From positions 5,624,360 to 5,688,359 of the forward strand of contig NZ_KI421511.1 of NCBI RefSeq assembly GCF_000473265.1: a DNA stretch of 64,000 nucleotides, in the 5' to 3' direction. Positions within the stretch are counted from its first letter, which is position 1; each line of letters starts with the position of its first letter. Under the pieces are notes generated by a model that was given only the letters and a program-made list of their open reading frames with translations, was not told the DNA's origin and ran no database searches. Below are positions 1 to 10,309 of this stretch, piece after piece. The position numbers and the translations under genes are program-made. This DNA is from Amycolatopsis thermoflava N1165. GTDB taxonomy: Bacteria > Actinomycetota > Actinomycetes > Mycobacteriales > Pseudonocardiaceae.

Positions 1-135
1 TTCGAACTGGGCAAGCGCGCGATGAAGACCCTGAACCGGCTGCGCAAGGAGGGGCACGCGGTGCAGGCGCAGTACAAGCGAGCCCTGCCGCAGCTCACGA
101 GCCGCGAGAACTGGAAGCGGTTGTACCGGCTCTGA
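1..135 (+). CDS. C-terminal end of an unidentified protein (5' end outside window)
   Basis: The first frame is open from base 1 to a TGA and gives a 44-residue basic tail ending in ENWKRLYRL, with ALPQLTSRE before it. An LTSRE-type tail after a helical basic stretch resembles my recollection of the C-terminus of galactofuranosyltransferase GlfT2, and glf with other arabinogalactan genes lies nearby. That is only a hint, because no catalytic part is visible. The gene is followed directly by a strong hairpin terminator, which supports this as a true gene end. Confidence 0.6.
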   Translation, partial: FELGKRAMKTLNRLRKEGHAVQAQYKRALPQLTSRENWKRLYRL

Positions 136-152
136 GGTTCTTTTCGGTTTGG

Positions 153-190
153 CCGGCCCTGCTGCTTTGCGGCAGGGCCGGTTTTGTTTT
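153..190 (+). terminator. Rho-independent type terminator
   Basis: Perfect 10-bp arms, CCGGCCCTGC (153-162) and GCAGGGCCGG (172-181), enclose a 9-base loop and are followed by TTTTGTTTTC. It sits 18 bases after the stop of the upstream partial gene. This is a classic intrinsic terminator, rare in such GC-rich DNA. Confidence 0.85.
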
Positions 191-230
191 CTTGGGGTGT
201 TCGTGGGTGGGGTTGGTGGTGGGGCGGGGT

Positions 231-650
231 TCTCGTCGGCCCGGTTTGGCTCCTCGCGGCGCGGCTGGGCTTCTCGTGGGGTGTGGTTGGGCTTCTCGTG
301 GGGTGTGGCTGGGCTTCTCGTGGCACGTGGCTGGGCTTCTCGCGGCGCGCGGCTCGGCTTCTCGCGGCGCGCGGCTGAGCTTCTCGCGGCGCGTGGCTGG
401 CCCTCTCATGGCTCGGCCTCTCGTGGCGCGGCTGGGCTTCTCGGGGGCGCGGTTGGGCCTCTCGTGGCGCGCGGCTGGGCCTCTCCTGGCGCGTGGCTAG
501 GCCTCTCCTGGCGCGCGGCTCGGCTTCTCGTGGCGCGCGGCTGGGCCTCTCATGGGCGGTCGCGGGGTAGGGCCTCGCCTGGGGCGGGTTGGGCCTCGCC
601 TGGGGCGCGGCCGGGCCTCTCGTCGAGCGCCGCGGGCCCTCTCGCAGCGC
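231..650. repeat. Degenerate 22-bp tandem repeat array
   Basis: The block TTCTCG (or CTCTCG) recurs at 271, 293, 315, 337, 359, 381 and 403, then at 418, 438, 459, 481, 503, 525 and 547. The spacing is exactly 22 bases except for a few shorter steps. The consensus unit is TTCTCGTGGCGCGCGGCTGG plus GC, in about 18 copies that decay toward the right. Because 22 is not a multiple of 3, the array cannot encode a repeated peptide in one frame. There are no unique spacers, so it is not CRISPR. Confidence 0.85.
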
Positions 651-679
651 CTTCGCTGAGCCGTTCACGCCGACGTGAC

Positions 680-1130
680 TGGCCCACTCATGCCACCGCC
701 ATCGACGGCGGGGGCGCGCCGCTGGGCCGCCGCTGGCCCGCTCACGCCGGGACGACCGGCCCCTCCTGGCGCGGCCACCACAGCCTCACTCGTGCCAGCG
801 CGAACGGCCCTCCTGAAGCACCACCAGTGGGCCACTCGTGCCGACACGACTGAACCTCTCGCGCGGCCACCGCCGGGCCCCTCGTGGGTGCACGTGGGGT
901 CCCTTCGTGGCACCGCCGCTGGCCCAACCATGCTGGCGCGAGCAGCCGCCTCGTGCGGCCGCGGCTGACGCGCTCGTGCCGCCGCCGCTAAACCCCTCGT
1001 GCCACCGCCGCTGGGCCACTCGTACCGCTGCCGCTGGCCCGCTCGTGCAGGTGCGGCTGGCACCCACGTGGCACCGCCAACTGGCCAACCATGCAGCCGC
1101 GGCTGAGCGCACCTGCCGCGGCGCGTGGGC
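680..1130. repeat. Degenerate 23-bp tandem repeat array, related to its neighbour
   Basis: CTCGTG-like cores fall at 973, 996, 1019, 1042, 1065 and 1088, a strict 23-base step, and earlier degenerate copies can be followed back to about 685. The unit resembles CTCGTGCCACCGCCGCTGGC plus CCA. It shares the GCTGG and CTCGTG blocks with the 22-bp array but has a different period. The array ends at the 3' end of the small minus-strand gene. No gene is supported between 136 and 1133, and the long open frames there are by-products of the repeats. Confidence 0.8.
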
Positions 1131-1133
1131 GGC

Positions 1134-1376
1134 TCAGCGCAGGCCGAAGACCTTGTTCTTCCGCTGCAGGTCGTCGATGTACGCGACGGCCACCCGGCTG
1201 AAGTTCACGCTCACCTTCGCTCCCTCCTTGGTCTTCACCGTCTGCACCGAGCCGTGCTCGAGCAGCAGGTGCAGCTCCTTTTCCAGCTCCTCGACGTCCT
1301 CCGGCGGCAGCGCGAACATCAGCGGCTCGCCGCCGGTGGCCAGGTGCAGGACCAGTGCGGGCTTCTCGTCACTCAT
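1134..1376 (-). CDS. Small hypothetical protein (80 aa)
   Basis: An 80-residue soluble protein begins MSDEKPALVLHLATGGEP and ends DDLQRKNKVFGLR. It looks like a small alpha/beta fold: an N-terminal strand, an acidic helix (PEDVEELEKEL), then a basic strand and a helix. I recognise no family. The ATG is preferred because it gives a compact, compositionally normal protein, whereas the frame upstream turns Arg/Gly-rich. It lies downstream of the GT-C membrane protein on the same strand, and its 3' end abuts the minisatellite. Confidence 0.65.
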   Translation of the reverse strand: MSDEKPALVLHLATGGEPLMFALPPEDVEELEKELHLLLEHGSVQTVKTKEGAKVSVNFSRVAVAYIDDLQRKNKVFGLR

Positions 1377-1585
1377 GCGTCCAGCACACCAGCCGCCGAT
1401 CTTGTCCGGCAACCAAGTTCGCGCACAGCAGAGGACCCGGGCGCGGCTCGGCCAGTCACGCGGCCGTTGCGGCACCAGAGCCGCGCACAGCAGGGCGGAG
1501 GCGGCGCCAGAGCGGCCGGAGCGCAGCAGAGGCCGGTCACGCGCCGGTGGCGGCGCCACGCGCTCTGACAGCCGGGCAGCGTGGC

Positions 1586-3718
1586 CTACTGGCTCAGCCA
1601 GTAGCCGTACGAGGTGTAGTCCGGGTACGGGTTCAGCAGCGGGCGCGGCTGCTGGATCTCGACCTCCACCGATGGCGCCGTGACGAGCTCGGCCGGCACC
1701 GTGAAGCTGTACGTCGACCACGTCCCCTGCTGGGAATCGCGCGTCCACACGCCTGCCTCCACGCCGTTGACCAGCACCCGCATGTCGAAGACCGTTCCGT
1801 GCATCGCCGTGCGGGACGTCAGCGTCAGGGGGCGGCCGGGCACCAGGTTGTGCGCCATGAACTTCTCCCCGCCGACGATGGGGCGCGCGCTGTCGATCAC
1901 GTCGCCCACCCGGCCCAGCGACGTCCACGGCTGCGTACCCACCTGGGCCAGCACCGGCTCGTACCCGTGCTCCCCCTCGCTGCGCAGGTCACCCACGTTC
2001 ACGTAGTCCCGCAACTCACCAGGCACCGCCTGCTCGTCACCGCTCCCCGCCAGCGACCAGTCGGCCTCGTACACGTTCAGCCACCGGAACGGGACGATCA
2101 TCCGCCCACCCAGATCCGGCTGCGCCTGCACCTCGAAACTCATCTCCGACGGCGTCCGCAACACCCCGACGTCCTTCAGCGGCTCCATCGACGGCCCCGG
2201 CCACGGGTCGTACACCGCGAAGTACCCCGGCCGCTCCGCCGCGGGCAGGTGCTTCAGCGCCTCGTACAACGAACCCGTGCCGTTGTTCGCCGGCGCCGCG
2301 AAACCGTTGGTGCCCAAGCCGATCAGGTCCAGCACCCGGTGCCCGCCGAAGTACGCGACCGCGCCGACGTCCTTCACCGCCACCACCGAACCCGGCGGCA
2401 GGTTCCCCCGCACCCACTGCGCCACCGACACGTCCGTGTCGCGAATGGCCGCCGTCGCCCGGCCGAACCGCACCGACCAGCTCGGCAGCGTCGCCAGCGA
2501 CAACACCAGCACCACCACCAGAGCGCCGTGCAACGAGATCCGCCGCGCCCGCTCCCGCGCCGCGATCCGGCTCAGCCCGTACACGCCGATCACCACGAAC
2601 AGGATGAACACCGGCATGAACGGCTGCACGTACCGCAGCTCGTGCACCAGCGCGGTGTTCAAAGTGGACACCGAAACCAGGATCAGCAGCAACCCGGCCG
2701 CCAGCGCGTACAGCATCGGCCGCCACGTCGGCCGCGTCAGGAACACGTAGACCATCCCCGCCGCGAACACCAGCAACGCGCCCGGGAACGCGTAGTCCTG
2801 CCCGTCGAAACCCAGGAAGATGCTCACGAACGCCCGCGCGTTCGCCATCGTGCGGTCCGCGAACTCGCTCAGCCAGAACACCGGCCGATCGTGCAGGAAC
2901 GACTTCGACTGGATGCCGTTCGCCGACGCCGTTCCCGTCGCGATCTTGTAGAACAGCAACTGGGCCACGCCGACCGCGATCGGCAGCAGTGTCCACAGTG
3001 CTCGCAGCACCGTCCGCCGCGGACGGGTCATGTGCCGGTGCGCCCACACCGTCCACAACGCCGCGAACGCGAGCGTCACCGCCAGGATCAGGCCCTCGGT
3101 CCGCACCAGCGCCAGCAGACCGCCCAGGACCGGCGTCCACCGGAACCGCGCCCACGGCTGCTCGGTCACGAACGCCAGCAGCGTCGCGACCACCAGCAGC
3201 ATGACCAGGCCGACCTCCATGCCACTGGCCGAACCCCACGCCAGCGGCCCGCTCAACGCGACCAGGACACCCGACCACACACCGACCGAACGCGACACCA
3301 GTTTCGTGCCCAGCACCGTGACCAGCCCGGTCGCCAGCGCGAAGCACAGGATGCCGAACCCCATCGCGAAGACCAGGAAGAACGTGCCGTGGAACCCCAC
3401 CAGGTACGCCGCACCCAGCACCAGGGCGTACAATAGGCTGCTCGCCCCGGCGCTGATCTCGTCACCGGTGTTGAACTGGAAGAAGTGCCCCAGTCCCAGC
3501 TGCCGCCCGTACTGCAGGTGGATGTAGACGTCGTCGAGCGGCGCGATCAGCTTGCCCTGGTTCCACGCCATGCCACTGGCCACGAACACCACGCCGACCA
3601 GTGCGGCCAGCGTCCCGGTGAGCCAGAACGCCGGATCTCCGGGCAGCGCGCGGCGCGGCCGGCGAGCGGTGCGGTCGACCTCGTCTGAAACGTCCAGAAC
3701 CTGTGTCACTTCACGCAC
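1586..3718 (-). CDS. GT-C type polytopic membrane protein, putative glycosyltransferase
   Basis: A 710-residue protein with a short cytoplasmic N-terminus, many hydrophobic helices over roughly residues 30-430, and a long soluble C-terminal half. The first exoplasmic loop carries PLDDVYIHLQYGRQ (Asp62, Asp63). That is the acidic pair typical of GT-C enzymes that use polyprenyl-phosphate sugars, and it is followed by GDEISAGASSLLY. It probably adds a sugar to an envelope glycan outside the membrane. Its place downstream of aftA suggests a role in arabinogalactan or another cell-wall polymer. Donor and acceptor cannot be assigned. The start lies 27 bases from the stop of the upstream gene, so co-transcription is likely. 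Confidence 0.75.
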   Translation of the reverse strand: MREVTQVLDVSDEVDRTARRPRRALPGDPAFWLTGTLAALVGVVFVASGMAWNQGKLIAPLDDVYIHLQYGRQLGLGHFFQFNTGDEISAGASSLLYALVLGAAYLVGFHGTFFLVFAMGFGILCFALATGLVTVLGTKLVSRSVGVWSGVLVALSGPLAWGSASGMEVGLVMLLVVATLLAFVTEQPWARFRWTPVLGGLLALVRTEGLILAVTLAFAALWTVWAHRHMTRPRRTVLRALWTLLPIAVGVAQLLFYKIATGTASANGIQSKSFLHDRPVFWLSEFADRTMANARAFVSIFLGFDGQDYAFPGALLVFAAGMVYVFLTRPTWRPMLYALAAGLLLILVSVSTLNTALVHELRYVQPFMPVFILFVVIGVYGLSRIAARERARRISLHGALVVVLVLSLATLPSWSVRFGRATAAIRDTDVSVAQWVRGNLPPGSVVAVKDVGAVAYFGGHRVLDLIGLGTNGFAAPANNGTGSLYEALKHLPAAERPGYFAVYDPWPGPSMEPLKDVGVLRTPSEMSFEVQAQPDLGGRMIVPFRWLNVYEADWSLAGSGDEQAVPGELRDYVNVGDLRSEGEHGYEPVLAQVGTQPWTSLGRVGDVIDSARPIVGGEKFMAHNLVPGRPLTLTSRTAMHGTVFDMRVLVNGVEAGVWTRDSQQGTWSTYSFTVPAELVTAPSVEVEIQQPRPLLNPYPDYTSYGYWLSQ

Positions 3719-3745
3719 ACGCCCGGGCCTGGTTCCGTGGTTGCC

Positions 3746-4525
3746 TCATCGGGCCAGGCTATCCCTCGACTCACGCCACTGGTCGAACAGCAGGTCCCGG
3801 TGGACCTCGTGGTAGCGCGCCAGATCGAAGATGTGCACCGTCTTGGACCAGCGGCCGTCCGCATCCGGACGGAACCCGTCGGCCTCGGCGCGCTCGAAAT
3901 CGCTGCCCAGGTAGTGCACCCCGACCGAACCGTCCAAAGTGATCCCCGCTACCTCGCACGACGAACCGAGGTACTCCGCGCGCGTGCTCACCTCGGCGAC
4001 CCGGCCGCCTTCGGTCTCCAGCACACCGGACCGCGGGCGGCCGCTGACCACCGCGGCCTGGCCGTTGGGCCAGCCGCCGTGCGGCGTGATGCCCTCGACC
4101 GGCCGCGCGAACCGCGCCGCCCGCCACCGCGTGAACAACAGGTCGTTCTGCCGTTCCGCGTAGTCACGCAGATCCCGCATGTCGACGGTCTTGTAGTACT
4201 CGTAGGAGTTCTCCTGGACGAAACCGTTGATGGTGGCCCACTCGTGGTCCCATTCGGCTTCCAGCACGCGTGCGGTGCCGTTGTCGTACGCCGCGTCGAC
4301 CATCACGCGGTGGTCCCGGTAGGTGGCGTAGACCTGCACCGAGAAAACGCGTTCACACATCTCCACCGGAACCGGGCCGGCGAGTTCCTGGCGCGGGAAC
4401 GGCGCCGGCCGCGCGTCCCGCACCTGCGGGAAGTGCACGTAGTTGTCGCCCACCGCATACGAAACCCGGTGCGCGACGCCGTCCACGACGGCGATCGTGC
4501 CGGTGCGGTACAGGGGGTAGGTCAC
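3746..4525 (-). CDS. Hypothetical protein with an internal duplication
   Basis: A 259-residue soluble protein with no signal peptide, a GTG start (VTYPLYRTGTIAVVDG) and no recognised family. The C-terminal parts of its two halves resemble each other. Both have an acidic/aromatic strand, a K-T-V motif, then a helix ending in DLLF-x-x-WR (KTVDMRDLRDYAERQNDLLF against KTVHIFDLARYHEVHRDLLF). This suggests an ancient tandem repeat of a domain of about 110 residues. It is rich in Tyr, Trp and His. It lies between aftA and the GT-C gene on the same strand, so a link to envelope glycan metabolism is possible but unproven. Confidence 0.7.
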   Translation of the reverse strand: MTYPLYRTGTIAVVDGVAHRVSYAVGDNYVHFPQVRDARPAPFPRQELAGPVPVEMCERVFSVQVYATYRDHRVMVDAAYDNGTARVLEAEWDHEWATINGFVQENSYEYYKTVDMRDLRDYAERQNDLLFTRWRAARFARPVEGITPHGGWPNGQAAVVSGRPRSGVLETEGGRVAEVSTRAEYLGSSCEVAGITLDGSVGVHYLGSDFERAEADGFRPDADGRWSKTVHIFDLARYHEVHRDLLFDQWRESRDSLAR

Positions 4526-4593
4526 GCCGGTGCCCCCTCTGCGTTTCCGATCAACGAGTGTTGTGCGAAGCAGTTTACGAGAAACTCACACAT

Positions 4594-6552
4594 TCAGCTA
4601 ATCGGTGGTGCCGACGAGTCCACGATCACCGTGAACGGACCGACGTCGCGCCGCTCGAACTCCGGTGCCGAGAACAGTTCCGGCGCGAATCCGACCTCGT
4701 CGACCCGGATCGGCACGGCACGCGGGAACGTGTCGGACACGACCGGCGCCAGCAGTTTCCCGTCGTCGGCGCGCCGCAGCACGAAGACGTTGGGCGCCTC
4801 GTGCGGGTTCGACCGCAGCCGCGCGAGGAGGTCGGCCGAGTCCCGGGCGGTCGCCCAGGACCGGATCTCGTCGTTGCGCTGCGTATAGCCGGCCAGCGGG
4901 TTCGCGTAGTGCGGCGTGGTCTGCTGGAAACCCCAGTACGGCTCGAACGACAACAGCCGGTCGTGCGCCGAGAACACGATGTTGCCGGTCGGCGGCCGCC
5001 CGGTCAGCTCGGCGATCGTGCTGATCAGCTGCGGTGTCCAGTATCCGTCCTGCTCCGGGTCGTGCCCGAAGCTCGCGGTCCAGCCGTCCGGGTAGTAGTC
5101 GGACTCGGCGGTGTCCACCGAATCCTTCATGGTCGTGCCCACGATCGTCTGGGACACCGACACCGCGCCGAGCACGGCCAGCGCGAACGCGACCGTCCGC
5201 ACCGGGCGGACCCGGCCGATCAGCCGCGGCAGCACCCGCACCAGCTCGACGAGCGCGAACACGCCGGCGACCGCGAGCACCACGTCGACGGTCACGATGA
5301 ACCGGAACGACAGCAGCGTGGTGCGGACCAGCAGCGCGAGGTTCGACAAGGCGAACCAGGCGTACACCAGCGCGGCCAGCACCAGCATCACCAGCGCGAC
5401 CGGGTCGCGTCGGGCGCGCAGCACCAGCCACACGAGCCCGGCCAGGCACAGCACGCCGAACGCGTTCGCCGAGGTGAACGGCATCGGGAAGTAGGCGCTG
5501 ATCTCGGGCAGGAAGTGCGCGGCGACGTTGGGCTTGCCCAGCCCGCCGGCCAGGATGAACGGGCCCCACGTGATCAGGGCCAGCACCGCGGTGACCACGC
5601 CGATGACCACCAGGCGCAACAGCAACCGCCGCACCACGGGCCACGGCTGCTGCCCGGCGCGGACGTCCAGCGCGAGCGCGACCAGCGCCAGCACCACCAC
5701 GGCGGCCACGCCGTACGCGACGTGCAGCGTGTAGGTGACCGCGGAGAAGCCCAGGTAGACGCCGATCAGCAGCAGCGTCCAGGCCGGCACCCGCTCACGC
5801 GAGCGCAGCGCGTGCCAGGCCAGCAGCATGACCGGCGGCAGCCAGGCGGTGGTCGGCCACGCGTACGGCTCCTCGGGCGCGAGGGCGACGAACCCGGCCA
5901 GCACCGTGGCGACCGAGGCCAGCAGCGCCATCCGGCGCCGCACGACCAGGCTCCACAACACGAACGCGACCACCCCGGACACCGCGGCCCAGGTGATCGA
6001 ATACGGCTTGTAGGCGGCCCAGCCCTCCAGGCCCAGCAGGTTCGCGAACCGGCCGCCCAGCCAGAACCAGCCGCCCGGGTAGTAGGCGGCCAGCCCGTGG
6101 TAGTTCACGTCGGCCAGCCCGGCCGTCTCGGTCAGGCGCTCCAGGTATTGCAGGCGGAACGTGTTGTCCACGCTGGAGCCGCCGAGGAAGAACCGGGTGC
6201 CCTGCAGCGGGATCGCCAGCAGCAGGGTGGACAGCGCGGTCAGCGCCGCCCAGCTGCCGCCGAGGCGCACCCACAGCGGCCAGCGGGCCGCGCCGCTGTA
6301 GGCCAGCGACCCGAACAACCCGACGACGATCACCGCGACGGCCAGGTTGACCAGCGCGTCCGGCACGTACGTGCCCGGGTCGACGCCCAGCTTGTTCGAG
6401 CCGAACTGCAGGACCAGGCTGAACACGACCGCCGCGACCGTGCCCAGCACGAGCTCGGCCAGCGTCCGGCCGGGTCCGAGGCGGGTCAGCGCGGGGCGCG
6501 GAGCGGGTTCGGTCGACGTGCCGCCGCCGGGCCGGGCCAAGGTGGTCGTCAC
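4594..6552 (-). CDS. aftA: Galactan 5-O-arabinofuranosyltransferase AftA
   Basis: A 652-residue GT-C membrane enzyme. AftA attaches the first arabinofuranosyl residues from decaprenyl-phosphoryl-arabinose to the galactan chain, on the outer face of the membrane. The family signature is clear around DNTFRLQYLERLTETAGL, NYHGLAAYYPGGWFWLGGR and the following YKPYSITW segment. Many membrane helices precede a soluble C-terminal domain. Length matches mycobacterial AftA (about 640). The GTG start overlaps the ubiA stop (GTGA), implying translational coupling. The frame stays open upstream into ubiA but becomes Arg-rich and is rejected. UbiA makes the precursor of its donor, so the pairing is logical. 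Confidence 0.9.
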   Translation of the reverse strand: MTTTLARPGGGTSTEPAPRPALTRLGPGRTLAELVLGTVAAVVFSLVLQFGSNKLGVDPGTYVPDALVNLAVAVIVVGLFGSLAYSGAARWPLWVRLGGSWAALTALSTLLLAIPLQGTRFFLGGSSVDNTFRLQYLERLTETAGLADVNYHGLAAYYPGGWFWLGGRFANLLGLEGWAAYKPYSITWAAVSGVVAFVLWSLVVRRRMALLASVATVLAGFVALAPEEPYAWPTTAWLPPVMLLAWHALRSRERVPAWTLLLIGVYLGFSAVTYTLHVAYGVAAVVVLALVALALDVRAGQQPWPVVRRLLLRLVVIGVVTAVLALITWGPFILAGGLGKPNVAAHFLPEISAYFPMPFTSANAFGVLCLAGLVWLVLRARRDPVALVMLVLAALVYAWFALSNLALLVRTTLLSFRFIVTVDVVLAVAGVFALVELVRVLPRLIGRVRPVRTVAFALAVLGAVSVSQTIVGTTMKDSVDTAESDYYPDGWTASFGHDPEQDGYWTPQLISTIAELTGRPPTGNIVFSAHDRLLSFEPYWGFQQTTPHYANPLAGYTQRNDEIRSWATARDSADLLARLRSNPHEAPNVFVLRRADDGKLLAPVVSDTFPRAVPIRVDEVGFAPELFSAPEFERRDVGPFTVIVDSSAPPIS

Positions 6553-7565
6553 AGGTAGAAGGTGATCCCGAGGGTGGCGACCCACAGCACGCCGAGGACC
6601 TGCAGGATCCGGTCCTTGAGCACGATCTCGTCGGGCGCGCCCGCGGTGCCGCCGTCCACGTCGACCGCGTAGCGCAGCACGGCGATCACGAACGGCACCA
6701 TCGAGATGACCGGCCACACCGACTGGTCGGCGCCCTCACGCAGCTCGAACGCCCACAGCGAGTACGACATGATCAGGATCGCCGCCGCGGTCGCCCACAC
6801 GAAGCGCAGGTAGCTGGCCGAGTACTTCTTCAGCGACGAGCGGATCTTCGCCCCGGTGCGCTCGAAGAGCATGATCTCGGCGTAGCGCTTGCCCGCCACC
6901 ATGAACAGCGAACCGAACGCCGTGACCAGCAGGAACCACTGCGACAGCGCGATGCCGGCGGCGACACCACCCGCGATCGAGCGCATCAGGAAGCCGGACC
7001 CGACGATCGCCAGGTCGATCACCGGCTGGTGCTTGAGGCCGAAGCAGTAGCCCAGCTGGACCGCCTCGTAGACCCCCAGAACGATGGCCAGTTCCGGGCT
7101 CGCCAGGAACGACAGCCCCAGGCCGACGCCGAAGAACAGCACCGCGGCCGCGTACGCGACCGGCACCGGCACGATCCCGGCCGCGATCGGCCGGTTCCGC
7201 TTGGTCGGGTGCGCCTTGTCGGCCTCCACGTCGACCGCGTCGTTGATCAGGTACACCGACGACGCGACCAGGCTGAACGCCACGAACGCGATGACCGCGT
7301 CCAGCAGCACCGAACCGTTGGTGATCTGGGCCGCGGTGAACGGCGCGACGAAGACCAGGACGTTCTTCGCCCACTGCTTCGGCCGCGCGGTCTTGGCGAC
7401 GCCGAGGACCATGCCCACCGGGCCGCGCTTGGCCGCCGGAGCCGGTTCGGTCGCCGTCTCGGCCGACTCCGCCGTCTCCGCCGACTGCGCGGTCTTCGCC
7501 TCGGCCGTTTCGCTGGTTTCGTCCACGATCTCGGCTTCCGCGGCGTTGTTCACTGATTTGGTCAC
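6549..7565 (-). CDS. ubiA: Decaprenyl-phosphate phosphoribosyltransferase (UbiA family)
   Basis: A 338-residue membrane prenyltransferase that transfers phosphoribose from PRPP to decaprenyl phosphate, the committed step to decaprenyl-phosphoryl-arabinose. Motifs are RPKQWAKNVLVF, the first Asp-rich motif NDAVDVEADKAHPTKRNRPI, a later YCFGLKHQPVIDL segment, and GKRYAEIMLFE. An unusual acidic, Ala/Thr/Glu-rich stretch fills about the first 45 residues before the catalytic part. The chosen GTG start (VTKSVNN) lies 10 bases after the PAP2 stop and is preceded by a purine-rich GGGGTAGGGA ribosome site. The stop overlaps the aftA start. Confidence 0.92.
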   Translation of the reverse strand: MTKSVNNAAEAEIVDETSETAEAKTAQSAETAESAETATEPAPAAKRGPVGMVLGVAKTARPKQWAKNVLVFVAPFTAAQITNGSVLLDAVIAFVAFSLVASSVYLINDAVDVEADKAHPTKRNRPIAAGIVPVPVAYAAAVLFFGVGLGLSFLASPELAIVLGVYEAVQLGYCFGLKHQPVIDLAIVGSGFLMRSIAGGVAAGIALSQWFLLVTAFGSLFMVAGKRYAEIMLFERTGAKIRSSLKKYSASYLRFVWATAAAILIMSYSLWAFELREGADQSVWPVISMVPFVIAVLRYAVDVDGGTAGAPDEIVLKDRILQVLGVLWVATLGITFYL

Positions 7566-7575
7566 GGGTGGTTCC

Positions 7576-9358
<1,783 letters not shown>

Positions 9359-9361
9359 TCA

Positions 9362-10246
9362 CTATTGCGCTTCGCGCAGGCCCGGGAGCACGTCGGCCAC
9401 CACTTCTTCGAGCACGGCCTCCCGGCCGGCGTACGGGCCGGACGATCGCGGCCAGTGCACGACCACGTCGGTGAAGCCGAGGTCCGCGGCGCGGCCGGCC
9501 GCGTCGGTGAACGCCTGGGCGCTGACCAGGGAAAACACCGGGGAGGAGTCGAGGCTGAGGTACCGGTGGACCTCTTCGCCCGCCCGGCCGTTCTCGGCCA
9601 GCACCTGGTCGAAGCGCCGGGACAGCTCGGCGACGCCCTGCCACCACTCGTCGAGCGATTCGGCCCGCGGTCCGGTGGTCACCCAGCCGCCACCATAAGT
9701 TGCGGCAACTTTCATCGCGCGCGGCCCGTTGGCGGCGATCAAGAACGGAATTCGCGGCCGCTGCACGCAACCGGGCAGATTGCGCGCGCCGCGGGCTGTG
9801 TAATACGTGCCCTCGTAGTCGAACCCGTCGGTGATGAGCAGCCCGTCGAGCGCCTCGACGAACTCGGCGAACCGGTCCGACCGCCGGCGCGGGGTGAGCT
9901 CCTCGCCGCCCAGCACGCCGGCGTCGTAACCGAGGCCGCCCGCGCCGACACCCAGGATGAGGCGGCCGTCGGCCACATCGTCGAGGGTGATCAGCTCGCG
10001 CGTGAACGGCACCGGGTGGCGGAAGTTGGGCGAGGCGACGAACGTGCCGAGCCGGATGGTGGTGGTCACCATGGCCGCGGCGGTCAGCGTGGGCACCGCG
10101 GCGAACCACGGGCCGTCGACCAGCGAGCGCCAGCCCAGGTGGTCGTAGGTCCAGGCGTGGTCGAAGCCGTACTCCTCGGCAGCCCGCCACTTCGGCTCGG
10201 CCGCCCACCACCTGTCCTCGGGAAGAATCACGATGCCAACGCGCAC
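9362..10246 (-). CDS. LLM-class flavin-dependent oxidoreductase (luciferase-like, F420 type possible)
   Basis: A 294-residue TIM-barrel protein of the bacterial luciferase-like family. It begins MRVGIVILPEDRW, with FDHAWTYDHL in strand 2, a MVTTTIRLGTFV segment and DGRLILGVGAGG, all typical of the family. In actinobacteria many members use coenzyme F420, but the cofactor cannot be told here. It lies upstream of glf on the same strand with a 48-base gap. A functional link to galactan synthesis is not evident. Substrate unknown. Confidence 0.85.
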   Translation of the reverse strand: MRVGIVILPEDRWWAAEPKWRAAEEYGFDHAWTYDHLGWRSLVDGPWFAAVPTLTAAAMVTTTIRLGTFVASPNFRHPVPFTRELITLDDVADGRLILGVGAGGLGYDAGVLGGEELTPRRRSDRFAEFVEALDGLLITDGFDYEGTYYTARGARNLPGCVQRPRIPFLIAANGPRAMKVAATYGGGWVTTGPRAESLDEWWQGVAELSRRFDQVLAENGRAGEEVHRYLSLDSSPVFSLVSAQAFTDAAGRAADLGFTDVVVHWPRSSGPYAGREAVLEEVVADVLPGLREAQ

Positions 10247-10309
10247 CGGCCCACGCTATCGGTCAGCACCGACAATCCGTCGGCCCGCACCCCAAGGGAC
10301 AATGGGGGT

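Noticed and set aside
149-853. Open frames of up to 234 codons in the repeat region
   Set aside because: They arise from stop-free 22/23-bp repeats in all frames. Periods are not multiples of three and composition is low complexity.
231-1130. CRISPR array
   Set aside because: There are no alternating repeats and unique spacers, units are directly joined and degenerate, and no cas genes are nearby.
1355-3436. Long plus-strand frame rich in Arg, Gln and His
   Set aside because: Antisense shadow of the GT-C membrane gene, with no domain and a composition typical of reverse frames.
4270-6558. Plus-strand frame of 762 codons opposite aftA
   Set aside because: Antisense to a clear AftA gene. Gln/Arg/His-rich shadow.
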